Assembly: GCA_022572885.1 (NCBI GenBank) | Contig: JACZVC010000015.1 | Location: forward strand, 1-64,000 | Length of the DNA stretch: 64,000 bases | Direction of reading: 5' to 3' | From: Pseudomonadota bacterium | Lineage (GTDB): Bacteria > Pseudomonadota > Gammaproteobacteria > Steroidobacterales > MnTg04 | Shown: piece by piece, positions 39,000-46,814 of the stretch | How positions within the stretch are numbered: the stretch's first letter is position 1 | Layout of the letters: every line of letters begins with the position of its first letter | Notes under the pieces: model-generated | Seen by the model: only the letters and a program-made list of their open reading frames with translations | The model's database searches: none | What the model was told of the DNA's origin: nothing | Made by a program: the position numbers and the translations under genes

Positions 39000-39430
39000 G
39001 CTGGTCCTCCGTGGTTACCCGTGGTGGCGATGCATTTTAGTTCAATGGCGATCGGCGTGGGCAGGCGGTTGATTTCGACCGTCGTGCGGCAGGGCTGATT
39101 GTCGCTGAAATACTCGGCGTAGACCCGGTTGAAGGTTTCAAAATCCCGATCCATGTCGGTCAGAAAGACCGTGACGTCGACCAGATCGCCCCAACCCAGG
39201 CCAGCCGCTTCGAGCACGCTACGGACATTGGCAAAAACCGCGTGGCACTGGGCGGCCATATCGTATTCGAGGATTTCACCATTGCCGTCGAGCACCAAGC
39301 CGGGTATTTCGTCGGTTACCGGGTTGCGCGGACCCAGACCAGATAAAAACAGCAAATCGCCCACCTTGCGCGCGTGCGGGTAGGCGCCGACCGGTTTTGG
39401 CGCCCCGCTGGCTCTGACGACATCGCTCAT
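38996..39430 (-). CDS. RidA family protein, probable 2-aminomuconate deaminase
   Basis: 144 aa YjgF/RidA fold (GAYPHARKVGDLLFLSGLGP, DLVDVTVFLTDMDRDFETFN, PCRTTVEINRLP). General RidA proteins hydrolyse enamine/imine intermediates. Position between the semialdehyde dehydrogenase and the dioxygenase suggests it is the NbaF-type 2-aminomuconate deaminase of this pathway. The arginine in PCRTTVE is the usual catalytic one. Confidence 0.85.
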   Translation of the reverse strand: MSDVVRASGAPKPVGAYPHARKVGDLLFLSGLGPRNPVTDEIPGLVLDGNGEILEYDMAAQCHAVFANVRSVLEAAGLGWGDLVDVTVFLTDMDRDFETFNRVYAEYFSDNQPCRTTVEINRLPTPIAIELKCIATTGNHGGPA

Positions 39431-39455
39431 TGCATTATCCTTTGGCCCATTTTCC

Positions 39456-40904
39456 CTAGCGATACTTGATGCAGACGTTGCGCGGCTCGGTGAAAAAGCG
39501 CATCGCCTCCAGACCGCCTTCGCGGCCGACCCCTGAGTTCTTGACGCCGCCCATCGGCGTGCGCAGATCTCTCATCATCCAGGTATTGATCCAGATCAGC
39601 CCGGCTTGCAGTTGTTCCGCCATGCGGTGGCAGCGCCCGATGTCGCCGCTCCACACCGACGCAGCCAGGCCGTATCGCGTACCGTTGGCGATGCTCAGCG
39701 CCTGCGCCTCATCCGCGAACGGGATCAGGCTGACCACCGGGCCAAAGATTTCTTCCTGGTTACAGTCGCTTTCCGCCGCCATGCCGTCGATAACCGTCGG
39801 CTCGATGAACCAGCCGTCGCGGCACCGTTCCGCATCCGGTTCGATCGCGCCGCCGCCGGTCAGGATCTTGCCGCCCGCCTGGCGGGCTTTTTCCACGCAC
39901 TCGAGGATCTTGTCGCGGTGGGCCAGCGAGACGACCGCACCTTGCTCGGTGTCTTCGTTTAGCGGGTCGCCGATTCGCAGCGCGCCGACACGGGCCACGA
40001 ACTCGTCGCGAAATTTTTCATAGACCGATGATTCGACCAGCACGCGAGAACCGCACAGGCAAATCTGCCCCTGGTTGCTATACCCGGCCCGCACCACGCC
40101 AGCCATCATCGACTCCCAGTCGGCGTCGGCAAATACGATGCTGGGATTCTTGCCGCCCAGTTCCAGCGATAGCTTGCGGAACTCCGGGGCCACCGCACTA
40201 GCGATGGATGCGCCGGTCGCCGTGCCGCCGGTAAACGAAATCGCGCTGATACCCGCGTGCTCGACGATGGCCCGGCCGATGCCGGGGCCATTGCCGTGGA
40301 GGATGTTCAGAACGCCTGGCGGCAGGCCGGCTTCCTGGCACAGGCGGCTGAACAGCCAGGCCGTGACCGGCGTAATCTCGGATGGCTTGGCGATGACGCA
40401 ATTGCCGGCAGCCAGCGCCGGCGCGATTTTCCAGGTCAGCAGGTACAGCGGCAGGTTCCAGGGCGAGATGCAGGCCACCACGCCCAGAGGCAGGCGCAGT
40501 GTGTAATTGATCGCGCCCGCTTCCATGTAATGCGATTCGCTGGCGAACTGGCTGGCCGCATCGGCAAAAAAGTGCAGGTTCCGCGCTGCCCTGGGAATAT
40601 CGACCTTGCGGGTCACCGCGATCGGCTTGCCGGTGTCGATCGATTCGGCCAGCGCCAGCGGCTCGCACATTGCCTCAATTTTTTGCGCCAGGCGGCGCAG
40701 CATCCGGCCCCGGTCCTCCGCCGGCGTCTGGCTCCACGCGGGGAACGCCGATTGCGCGGCGGCAACGGCGAGTTCAAGATCCTCGTCGCCGGAGTCGTTG
40801 AGTTGCCCATAGGTCGTCGCGGTCGCCGGTTCGATGACATCCAGCCAGCGTCCGGTGGTCGAAGCCAGCAGATCGCCATTGATGTAATTGAGAATTTTTT
40901 CCAT
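39456..40904 (-). CDS. 2-aminomuconate 6-semialdehyde dehydrogenase (aldehyde dehydrogenase family)
   Basis: 482 aa. Aldehyde dehydrogenase motifs are complete: SPWNLPLYLLTWKIAPALAA, GFTGGTATGASIA-type NAD site (ISFTGGTATGA), LELGGKNPSIVF (general base) and GQICLCGSRVLVESS (nucleophile cysteine). Context makes NbaE-type oxidation of 2-aminomuconate semialdehyde to 2-aminomuconate most likely. I used the ATG at 40904 (MEKILNYINGDLL); a TTG four codons earlier is possible. Confidence 0.92.
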   Translation of the reverse strand: MEKILNYINGDLLASTTGRWLDVIEPATATTYGQLNDSGDEDLELAVAAAQSAFPAWSQTPAEDRGRMLRRLAQKIEAMCEPLALAESIDTGKPIAVTRKVDIPRAARNLHFFADAASQFASESHYMEAGAINYTLRLPLGVVACISPWNLPLYLLTWKIAPALAAGNCVIAKPSEITPVTAWLFSRLCQEAGLPPGVLNILHGNGPGIGRAIVEHAGISAISFTGGTATGASIASAVAPEFRKLSLELGGKNPSIVFADADWESMMAGVVRAGYSNQGQICLCGSRVLVESSVYEKFRDEFVARVGALRIGDPLNEDTEQGAVVSLAHRDKILECVEKARQAGGKILTGGGAIEPDAERCRDGWFIEPTVIDGMAAESDCNQEEIFGPVVSLIPFADEAQALSIANGTRYGLAASVWSGDIGRCHRMAEQLQAGLIWINTWMMRDLRTPMGGVKNSGVGREGGLEAMRFFTEPRNVCIKYR

Positions 40905-40922
40905 CGGTATTCGCAATCCCGC

Positions 40923-41708
40923 CTACAGGCAATCGGTCCGCCCGCCATCGACCGGCAGGTTGATGCCGTTGATGTAGGCGGCGGCGGGGGAGGCCAAGAA
41001 CGCAATGGCGCAGCCAATTTCACCGGGTTCTGCGAACCGCGCCATCGGGACCTGGGCGAGGGCGGCGGCGCGCACCTGCTCGAAACTTGCCCCTGATTTC
41101 TCGGCCCGGTTGCGGAACAGGTAATCGAGTCTTTCCGTCGCGGTGAAGCCGGGTAATACGTTGTTGACGGTTATCCCCTCGGGTCCGAGTTCCGCCGCCA
41201 GGGTTTTCGCCCAGCTCGCGACGGCGCCGCGAATGGTGTTGGAAACGCCGAGACCCTTGATCGGCTGTTTGACCGAGGTCGAGATGATATTGATAACCCG
41301 TCCGTAGCCGCTGTCGCGCATGCCGGGCAGGGCGAGCCGCAAAATGGTCTGGGCCGCGACCAGGTGCTGACGAAAAGCCTGTTCGAAGGCATCGTTGTCG
41401 GCGAGATGGGCTGGGCCGGCCGCCGGCCCGCCGGAATTGTTGACCAGGATCTGGACCGGCTGCTTTGCCAGTTCCGGCTGCAGCTTTTCTTCCAGGCCGT
41501 TGGTATCGGCCATGTCGGTTGCGAGGTTGCGGTGCGCTTGACCATCGCCCGTCGGCAGAGAGTCGCGGGCCGCCGCCAGGGCCTCTTCATCGCGCGCCAG
41601 CAGCAGGATGTTGCAACCCAGGCCGGCCAGTTCCTGCGCGGTGGCCAGGCCGATGCCCCGGCTCGCGCCGCAGACGAGGGCGTTTTTTCCGTGTAAGTCG
41701 AGATTCAT
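40923..41708 (-). CDS. SDR family oxidoreductase lacking the usual catalytic tyrosine
   Basis: 261 aa Rossmann protein. The cofactor loop CGASRGIGLATAQELAGLG and the NNSGGP motif (normally NNAG) are clear, with VNNVLPG near the expected place. Where YxxxK should be, the chain reads GVSNTIRGAVASWAKTL: N and R stand in place of Y and K. Related SDRs with SNxxR exist and their reaction is not well known. It is the first gene of the kynurenine operon (15 bp before the dehydrogenase gene), so a role on an aminomuconate-derived metabolite is possible but unproven. Confidence 0.85.
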   Translation of the reverse strand: MNLDLHGKNALVCGASRGIGLATAQELAGLGCNILLLARDEEALAAARDSLPTGDGQAHRNLATDMADTNGLEEKLQPELAKQPVQILVNNSGGPAAGPAHLADNDAFEQAFRQHLVAAQTILRLALPGMRDSGYGRVINIISTSVKQPIKGLGVSNTIRGAVASWAKTLAAELGPEGITVNNVLPGFTATERLDYLFRNRAEKSGASFEQVRAAALAQVPMARFAEPGEIGCAIAFLASPAAAYINGINLPVDGGRTDCL

Positions 41709-41791
41709 GCTCTGGTTCCGCCGGCCTTTTCAGCCATTGATTATTCTGTCGGCAAAGTATCGGGTTTGCCCGGTAACGGTCAAGCGCCGCG

Positions 41792-42625
41792 TCAGCCGGG
41801 CGCCTGGTATGCCGGGCATTGTACGCTGACCGCGGGCCCGGACCGGTCCATGCGCACGGCACTGAGCTGCCCGCCCCAGACACAGCCGCTGTCCAGGCAC
41901 TGCACGCCGTCTTCTTCGGCCAGGCCCAGCGTCGACCAATGGCCGAATACGATGCGCGACCCCCGGCTGGCCCTGCTCGGTACGCGGAACCAGGGCAATA
42001 TCGATTCGGGCAGGCCCGCCGGCGATTCCTTGCGTGCCAGCAGCAAATGACCCTGCCGGTCACAGTAACGCAGCCGGGTCAGGCAATTGACGATGAACCG
42101 GATCCGCTCGTGGCCGGCCAGCCCAGGATCCCAGCGGTCGGGCAGGTCACCGTACATGTTGCGGAAGAATTCCCGGTAGTCCGGTCCGCGCACTACGGCC
42201 TCTGCCTCCGCAGCGAGTTGCAGCGCCAGTTCGACGTTCCATTGCGGCGCCAGCCCCGCATGTATCAACAGTATGCCGTTTTCGTGGTGAGCCAGCGGCC
42301 GGTGTCTGAGCCAGTGCAGGAGCGTCGCGGCATCGTCGGCATCCAGGATTTCCCGCAGACCGGGATCCATGGGCTTGCTATCCTGGTTCGGGACCGCACC
42401 ATCCGCCAGCGCCAGGAAATGCAGGTCGTGATTGCCCAGCACGCTGACCGCGGCGTCACCCAAAGAGCTGACGAAGCGCAGGCACTGCAGCGATTCCGGT
42501 CCGCGGCTGATCAGATCGCCGGTGAACCAGAGGTGGTCGGCGGCAGGGTCGAAGTCGATTCGCTCCAGCAGGCGGCACAGGTCTCGATAACAACCCTGCA
42601 AATCGCCGATGGCATAGATCGCCAT
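41792..42625 (-). CDS. apaH: Bis(5'-nucleosyl)-tetraphosphatase, symmetrical
   Basis: 277 aa metallophosphatase. It splits Ap4A to two ADP and removes Np4N caps from RNA. Motifs: GDLQGCYRDLCRLL, TGDLISRGPESL, VLGNHDLHFLAL and HAGLAPQWNV. Its length matches E. coli ApaH. apaG, the usual partner between rsmA and apaH, is absent here; uspA takes that place. Confidence 0.95.
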   Translation of the reverse strand: MAIYAIGDLQGCYRDLCRLLERIDFDPAADHLWFTGDLISRGPESLQCLRFVSSLGDAAVSVLGNHDLHFLALADGAVPNQDSKPMDPGLREILDADDAATLLHWLRHRPLAHHENGILLIHAGLAPQWNVELALQLAAEAEAVVRGPDYREFFRNMYGDLPDRWDPGLAGHERIRFIVNCLTRLRYCDRQGHLLLARKESPAGLPESILPWFRVPSRASRGSRIVFGHWSTLGLAEEDGVQCLDSGCVWGGQLSAVRMDRSGPAVSVQCPAYQAPG

Positions 42626-42655
42626 CAGCGCGGGTATCCAATGGTCAGGGGGCGG

Positions 42656-43099
42656 TTACGAATCTTTGTGACCCAGCCTGACCGCGAGTACGTCACAGGG
42701 CGCGGCATGCAGCATCGTGTCTTCGGTGAAGTTGATGATGATCGCCAGTCCATGGCGCTCGCGGCAGCCGAGTACGATCAAGTCACATTCCTGGTCCCTG
42801 GCCACTCGGATGACCTCGGCCTTGATGTTGCCGACCTCGACATAGCGCGGCGTGTCACCCAGACCCAGGCTGGCGGCCAGCGCCTCGAACCGGGTTTTCG
42901 CGGATTTGACCAACTCGTCTTCGATCTGGACCGAGGGCAAAAGCGCCTCGCCCATGGGTTCGACCGGGACATACTCGACGACATGAACCAGGCAGAGATC
43001 CGCCTGGTAACGATTCGCCATGTCAACAGCGCGCTTGCCGATAATTTCACTATCGTCCGACAGATCAACCGCCAGCAGAATTTTCCTGTAATCGCTCAT
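42656..43099 (-). CDS. Universal stress protein, UspA family
   Basis: 147 aa Usp fold (YRKILLAVDLSDDSEIIGKRA, DLIVLGCRERHGLA). The ATP-binding pattern G-x2-G-x9-G-(S/T) is not intact: NFTED stands where G(S/T) is expected, as in the non-ATP-binding UspA branch. The chain ends VLAVRLGHKDS. It lies between apaH and the long inverted repeat behind rsmA on the same strand. Confidence 0.9.
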   Translation of the reverse strand: MSDYRKILLAVDLSDDSEIIGKRAVDMANRYQADLCLVHVVEYVPVEPMGEALLPSVQIEDELVKSAKTRFEALAASLGLGDTPRYVEVGNIKAEVIRVARDQECDLIVLGCRERHGLAIIINFTEDTMLHAAPCDVLAVRLGHKDS

Positions 43100-43190
43100 G
43101 TCTGCACCCCGTTTACCACCCGCTCACGGTCCCGTTATTGTGGTGACGCCATATTGATTATAGATGAATGGCTTTAACTTGAAATGACCT

Positions 43191-43400
43191 AGGAGTCTGC
43201 GCGGTAGAAATATCCGTAGCGAGAAAGTGTCACAGCGAGGACAGTTTTTCGATCTTTTGAGGCGCATAGTGGGACTACGCAACGAAAAAGATCGGAAAAA
43301 TGGACCGCTGTGGCGCTTTCGCACGACTGCAGGGACGCAGGAGGTAGAGCAACGCAGGAGCGGTTGCCGAGTAGGAATACTTTCTACCGCGCAGACTCCT
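43191..43400. repeat. 210-bp long inverted repeat (MITE-like) overlapping the 3' end of rsmA
   Basis: The outer 20 bases are a perfect inverted repeat: AGGAGTCTGCGCGGTAGAAA at 43191-43210 and its complement at 43381-43400. Inside, the arms go on pairing with gaps. 43216-43258 (with CACAGCG, TTTTTC, GATCTTTT) answers 43283-43325 (AAAAGATC, GAAAAA, CGCTGTG), around a small apical hairpin GCATAGT-GGG-ACTACGC. The right arm carries an extra stretch of about 45 bases (43327-43374) with its own hairpin. No reading frame of note lies inside. The right end contains the last codons (ESAR) and stop of rsmA. It could be a small non-autonomous mobile element or a transcript-ending hairpin. The rest of the 43100-43383 gap shows nothing else. 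Confidence 0.8.
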
Positions 43401-44184
43401 TGCTCAAAGCGGCCAGGGCCGCGAACTGGGCCGGTGACAGGTTTTCCGGACGCAGGCCCGGGTCGATACCCAGACCGCCGATCTGCTCCACGGAGACCAT
43501 CCCCCTGAGCGCGTTGCGCAAGGTTTTGCGGCGCGCGCTAAAAGCCTGGGTTACCAACTGCCGAAAGCGTTCGGGGTCGGGAACCTCGAATGGGCGTTGC
43601 GGCCAGGGGGTCAGTAAGCAAAACGCCGACTCGACCGCCGGTGGCGGCTTGAATGCACCGGCGCCGATAGTGAACAGTTTCTCGACTTTGACGGACGCCG
43701 CCAGCATCACGGTCAGCCTGCCATAGCGTTTGTTGCCGGGCGCGGCCGCCATCCGCTCGACGACCTCTTTCTGCAGCATGAAATACATCACGGAGACGCA
43801 GTCAATCTGCCCGAGCAGATGAAACAGCAGTGGCGTGGAAACATTGTAGGGCAGATTGCCGACGATTTTCAGCGCGCCGCCAGCCTGTTTGCGCTGGCGG
43901 AAATCGAACTTCAGGGCATCGGCCTCGTGGATCAGCAACTCGCCGTGACCGGCGGCTTTTTCCCGCAGCAACGCCACCAGGTCGCGATCCAGTTCCACCG
44001 CCTCCAGCGCGCCATGTTTTTGCAGCAGGGGCAGGGTGATCGCGCCCTGGCCCGGGCCGATTTCGATGATGGTGTCGCCCGGCCGCGGGTCGATCGCGCT
44101 GACGATGCGCTCGATGACAGCCGGGTCATGGAGAAAATGCTGACCGAAACGTTTGCGGGGGCGGTGGGTTATGGGGCGGCTCAT
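43384..44184 (-). CDS. rsmA: 16S rRNA (adenine1518/1519-N6)-dimethyltransferase
   Basis: 266 aa from the ATG at 44184 (MSRPITHRPRKRFGQHF); an ATG eight codons earlier (44208) is possible and neither has an ideal ribosome site. RsmA dimethylates two adenines at the 3' end of 16S rRNA. Motifs: KRFGQHFLHDPAVIERI, IIEIGPGQGAITLPLL (SAM site) and VGNLPYNVSTPLLFHLL (NLPY catalytic). The last residues, KESAR, and the stop lie inside the arm of the long inverted repeat, so the C-terminus may have been altered by that element. Confidence 0.94.
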   Translation of the reverse strand: MSRPITHRPRKRFGQHFLHDPAVIERIVSAIDPRPGDTIIEIGPGQGAITLPLLQKHGALEAVELDRDLVALLREKAAGHGELLIHEADALKFDFRQRKQAGGALKIVGNLPYNVSTPLLFHLLGQIDCVSVMYFMLQKEVVERMAAAPGNKRYGRLTVMLAASVKVEKLFTIGAGAFKPPPAVESAFCLLTPWPQRPFEVPDPERFRQLVTQAFSARRKTLRNALRGMVSVEQIGGLGIDPGLRPENLSPAQFAALAALSKESAR

Positions 44185-44431
44185 TTTTTTCTCAGTTCCC
44201 TTGGTCATTCCCCTTGATCAACGACATGGGAGTCGGGGGAAATTCATAATATCAGGCTGCCCGATTTTTGAAGTTTCTGATTCTCAAGGATGCCCGTTGA
44301 CGCGCAATCTGCAGCCCATTTACAAGCCCGGTTTCTGGGCAAATCAAGACGATTAAAGCTTTATTTTTCAGTAAGATAAGCCTATACTACTGGGATTAAG
44401 AACAGCATCGATTCAACCCCCGGAGCCCACC

Positions 44432-45760
44432 ATGTACTTGTCCCATGCCCAGCGACTACAGAACCAACGACACCGCAAAGAACTCGGTGCCGAGATCACC
44501 AAACTGTGCGGTTATCTGAATGCCGCCGAGTACCGGCTGCTGAAGCTGATCCGCGAATTCGATGAAGCCAATGGCTGGCATGAAGAAGGTTTGTATTCAT
44601 GCGCCCACTGGCTGAACTGGCAATGCGGCATCGGCATGAACGCAGCCCGAGAGAAGGTCCGCGTGGCGCATTGTCTGGCAGATTTACCAAAAATCAGCAC
44701 GGCTTTAGAAAAAGGCGAGATCAGCTATTCGAAGGTGCGGGCCATGACCCGGGTTGCGAATAGTGAGAACGAAGTTTTTCTGCTGATGATCGCCAGGCAC
44801 GGCACTGCCAGCCACATGGAAAGACTGATCGCCAAGACCCGCTGGGTCAAAAGACTGCAAGACGCCCAAAACGCCAACCAACAGCATGAACAGCGCAAAT
44901 TGACTTTTGCCTCCGATGAAGACGGTTCGTTAGTGATTCGTGCCCGATTGCCCGCCGAACAAGGCGCGCTGGTCCTCAAAGCCCTGGAAATGGCGATGGA
45001 CCGGGCCAAGGCCGAAAGACAAGAACCCGATGTTTCCGCGGAAACATTCAACAACCCCAATCCTAAATCAAGGGTCCCGTTCAGCGTCCACCGGGCCGAT
45101 GCCTTGATCGAGCTGGCCGAGACTTATTTGAGCCATGGCGCCAAGACCTCAACCACCGCGGAGCGTTACCAGGTCGTCATCCATGTTTCCGCGGAAACAC
45201 TCGAAGACGGCAGCGGCGAGATCTGCGAACTCGAACACGGCCCCAATGTTTCCGCGGAAACATCGAGACGCATCAGTTGTGACAGCAGTGTGGTCAAGCT
45301 TTTCGAGGACGAAACCGGCGAACCGATCAATATCGGCCGCAAATCCCGGGTTATTCCATCGGCCATGCGGCGAATATTAAAAGCCAGGGACAAAGGCTGC
45401 CGCTTTCCCGGTTGTACCCATCAATATTACATCGATCGCCACCACATCAAGCACTGGGCCGAGGGCGGTGAAACCAGTATCGACAACTTGGTGCAGCTAT
45501 GTCGTTATCACCATCGATTGGTACATGAAGGCGGTTTTGGCTGCGAGAAGACCGCCGATGGCCGCATTGTTTTCAAAAACAAAGATGGCAATGTCATCCG
45601 CCGTGCCGAATATTACCCCCCGATCCCGCCAAAAACCGACGCGGCGGACTTGCTGAGCCATGAAATCCCCGGGATCGACATCGACTCCAAAACCTGCGTG
45701 ACCCGGTGGGAAGGCGAGAAGATGGATTACAGTGTGGCGGTCGAGGCGTTGTTGGGGTAG
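44432..45760 (+). CDS. DUF222 / HNH endonuclease (13E12-repeat family)
   Basis: 442 aa. Residues about 20-300 are the DUF222 region (LNWQCGIGMNAAREKVRVA, ISYSKVRAMTRVA). The C-terminus is an HNH nuclease (CRFPGCTHQYYIDRHHIKHW, about 323-345, and LCRYHHRLVHEGGF). Such genes are often multicopy in marine gammaproteobacteria and actinobacteria; their function is unknown and a mobile or selfish character is suspected. It stands in opposite orientation between pdxA and rsmA, breaking an operon that is normally continuous. TATACT at 44383 is a possible -10, and CCCCGGAG precedes the ATG. Three identical 16-bp palindromes lie in its coding sequence. Confidence 0.92.
   Translation: MYLSHAQRLQNQRHRKELGAEITKLCGYLNAAEYRLLKLIREFDEANGWHEEGLYSCAHWLNWQCGIGMNAAREKVRVAHCLADLPKISTALEKGEISYSKVRAMTRVANSENEVFLLMIARHGTASHMERLIAKTRWVKRLQDAQNANQQHEQRKLTFASDEDGSLVIRARLPAEQGALVLKALEMAMDRAKAERQEPDVSAETFNNPNPKSRVPFSVHRADALIELAETYLSHGAKTSTTAERYQVVIHVSAETLEDGSGEICELEHGPNVSAETSRRISCDSSVVKLFEDETGEPINIGRKSRVIPSAMRRILKARDKGCRFPGCTHQYYIDRHHIKHWAEGGETSIDNLVQLCRYHHRLVHEGGFGCEKTADGRIVFKNKDGNVIRRAEYYPPIPPKTDAADLLSHEIPGIDIDSKTCVTRWEGEKMDYSVAVEALLG
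45031..45262. repeat. Three in-frame copies of palindrome TGTTTCCGCGGAAACA inside the HNH gene
   Basis: Identical 16-bp perfect palindromes lie at 45031-45046, 45184-45199 and 45247-45262. The first and third extend to 18 bp with A and T flanks. Spacings are 153 and 63 bases, both multiples of three, so each is read in the same frame and gives VSAET (DVSAETF, HVSAETL, NVSAETS). The third sits where DUF222 proteins normally have a similar VSAET-like motif, so the other two may be copies of it. Confidence 0.9.
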
Positions 45761-45779
45761 CGGTGAGGTAGCGCTGCTA

Positions 45780-46814
45780 TCAGTCTTTGGTTCGCCTCTC
45801 AACCAACTCTATCGCCAGTCGTAACGCCGCCTGCAAACTTCCGCTGTCGGCTTTACCCGTTCCGGCCAGGTCCAGTGCCGTGCCATGGTCCACCGAGGTG
45901 CGGATCAGCGGCAGACCGAGACTGATGTTGACGGCCTGGCCGAAGCCGGCATGTTTTAGCACCGGGAGGCCCTGGTCGTGATACATCGCCATGACCGCGT
46001 CGCACTGTTCCAGTTGTTGCCGGGTAAAAGCGGTATCCGCCGGTAACGGGCCGCGGATGGCCAGGCCTTCTTTGCGCAGCCGATCGACCGCCGGTGCGAT
46101 GATTTCGTCGTCTTCGCTGCCCAGGTGACCGCCTTCGCCGGCGTGCGGGTTGAGGCCGCAGACCAGGATTCTCGGTTCCTCGATGCCGAACAGATCATGC
46201 AGATCCCGGTGCAGCACCCGCAGGCTGTGCTCCAGTTTGTCCCGGGTAATCGCATCGGGGACCTCACGCAACGGCAAGTGGGTGGTCGCGAGCGCGACCC
46301 GCAGATCGCCGGCCAGCAACATCATGACGACATCGGACGCATGGCCTGACAACTCGGCGAGCATCTCGGTGTGACCGGAAAACCGGATGCCCGCTTCGTT
46401 GATGATGCCTTTGTGCACGGGTGCGGTAACCAGCGCATCGAAGACGCCGGCCAGGCACTCCTTCGCCGCGTGGCCGATGCACTCGACGACCTGGGCCGAG
46501 TTGGCCGGGTCAAGCTCCCCTGGGGTCGATGCCTTGCTCAGGGGAATGGACATGCACGGCAGGCGGCCGGGCTCGTGGGTTGCCGCCGCGGACGGGTCGT
46601 AAGCGCTGATCTCGACGGACGAGCCGACCTGAGCCGCCCGCTGCCTGAGCAGTTCGGCGTCGCCGACGGCGACCAGCAGCGCGGGCCATTCCAGGCGCGC
46701 TATGTCCAGGCAAAGCTCCGGGCCGATGCCGGCGGGCTCGCCAGTCGTCAACAGGATGCGGGGATGAGCCAAATCAGAGGCTTGCTTACAAGCGGTATTC
46801 CACGAACGCTTCAT
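45780..46814 (-). CDS. pdxA: 4-hydroxythreonine-4-phosphate dehydrogenase
   Basis: 344 aa. It oxidises 4-phosphohydroxy-threonine in pyridoxal phosphate synthesis. Motifs: LLTTGEPAGIGPELCLDIA, the metal histidine regions VTAPVHKGIINEAG, FSGHTEMLAEL and AMYHDQGLPVLKHAGFG, and GLPLIRTSVDHGTALDLAG. The start at 46814 overlaps the end of surA by 29 bp. The 3' neighbour, normally rsmA, is replaced by the convergent HNH gene 19 bp away. Confidence 0.95.
   Translation of the reverse strand: MKRSWNTACKQASDLAHPRILLTTGEPAGIGPELCLDIARLEWPALLVAVGDAELLRQRAAQVGSSVEISAYDPSAAATHEPGRLPCMSIPLSKASTPGELDPANSAQVVECIGHAAKECLAGVFDALVTAPVHKGIINEAGIRFSGHTEMLAELSGHASDVVMMLLAGDLRVALATTHLPLREVPDAITRDKLEHSLRVLHRDLHDLFGIEEPRILVCGLNPHAGEGGHLGSEDDEIIAPAVDRLRKEGLAIRGPLPADTAFTRQQLEQCDAVMAMYHDQGLPVLKHAGFGQAVNISLGLPLIRTSVDHGTALDLAGTGKADSGSLQAALRLAIELVERRTKD

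Noticed and set aside
41819-43177. A 452-codon plus-strand open frame opposite apaH and uspA
   Set aside because: Spans two real genes and the gap between them on the other strand; composition is that of a shadow.
45031-45262. The three palindromes as a short CRISPR-like array
   Set aside because: They are perfect palindromes inside a coding sequence with unequal spacing (137 and 47 bases between copies), and there are no cas genes.
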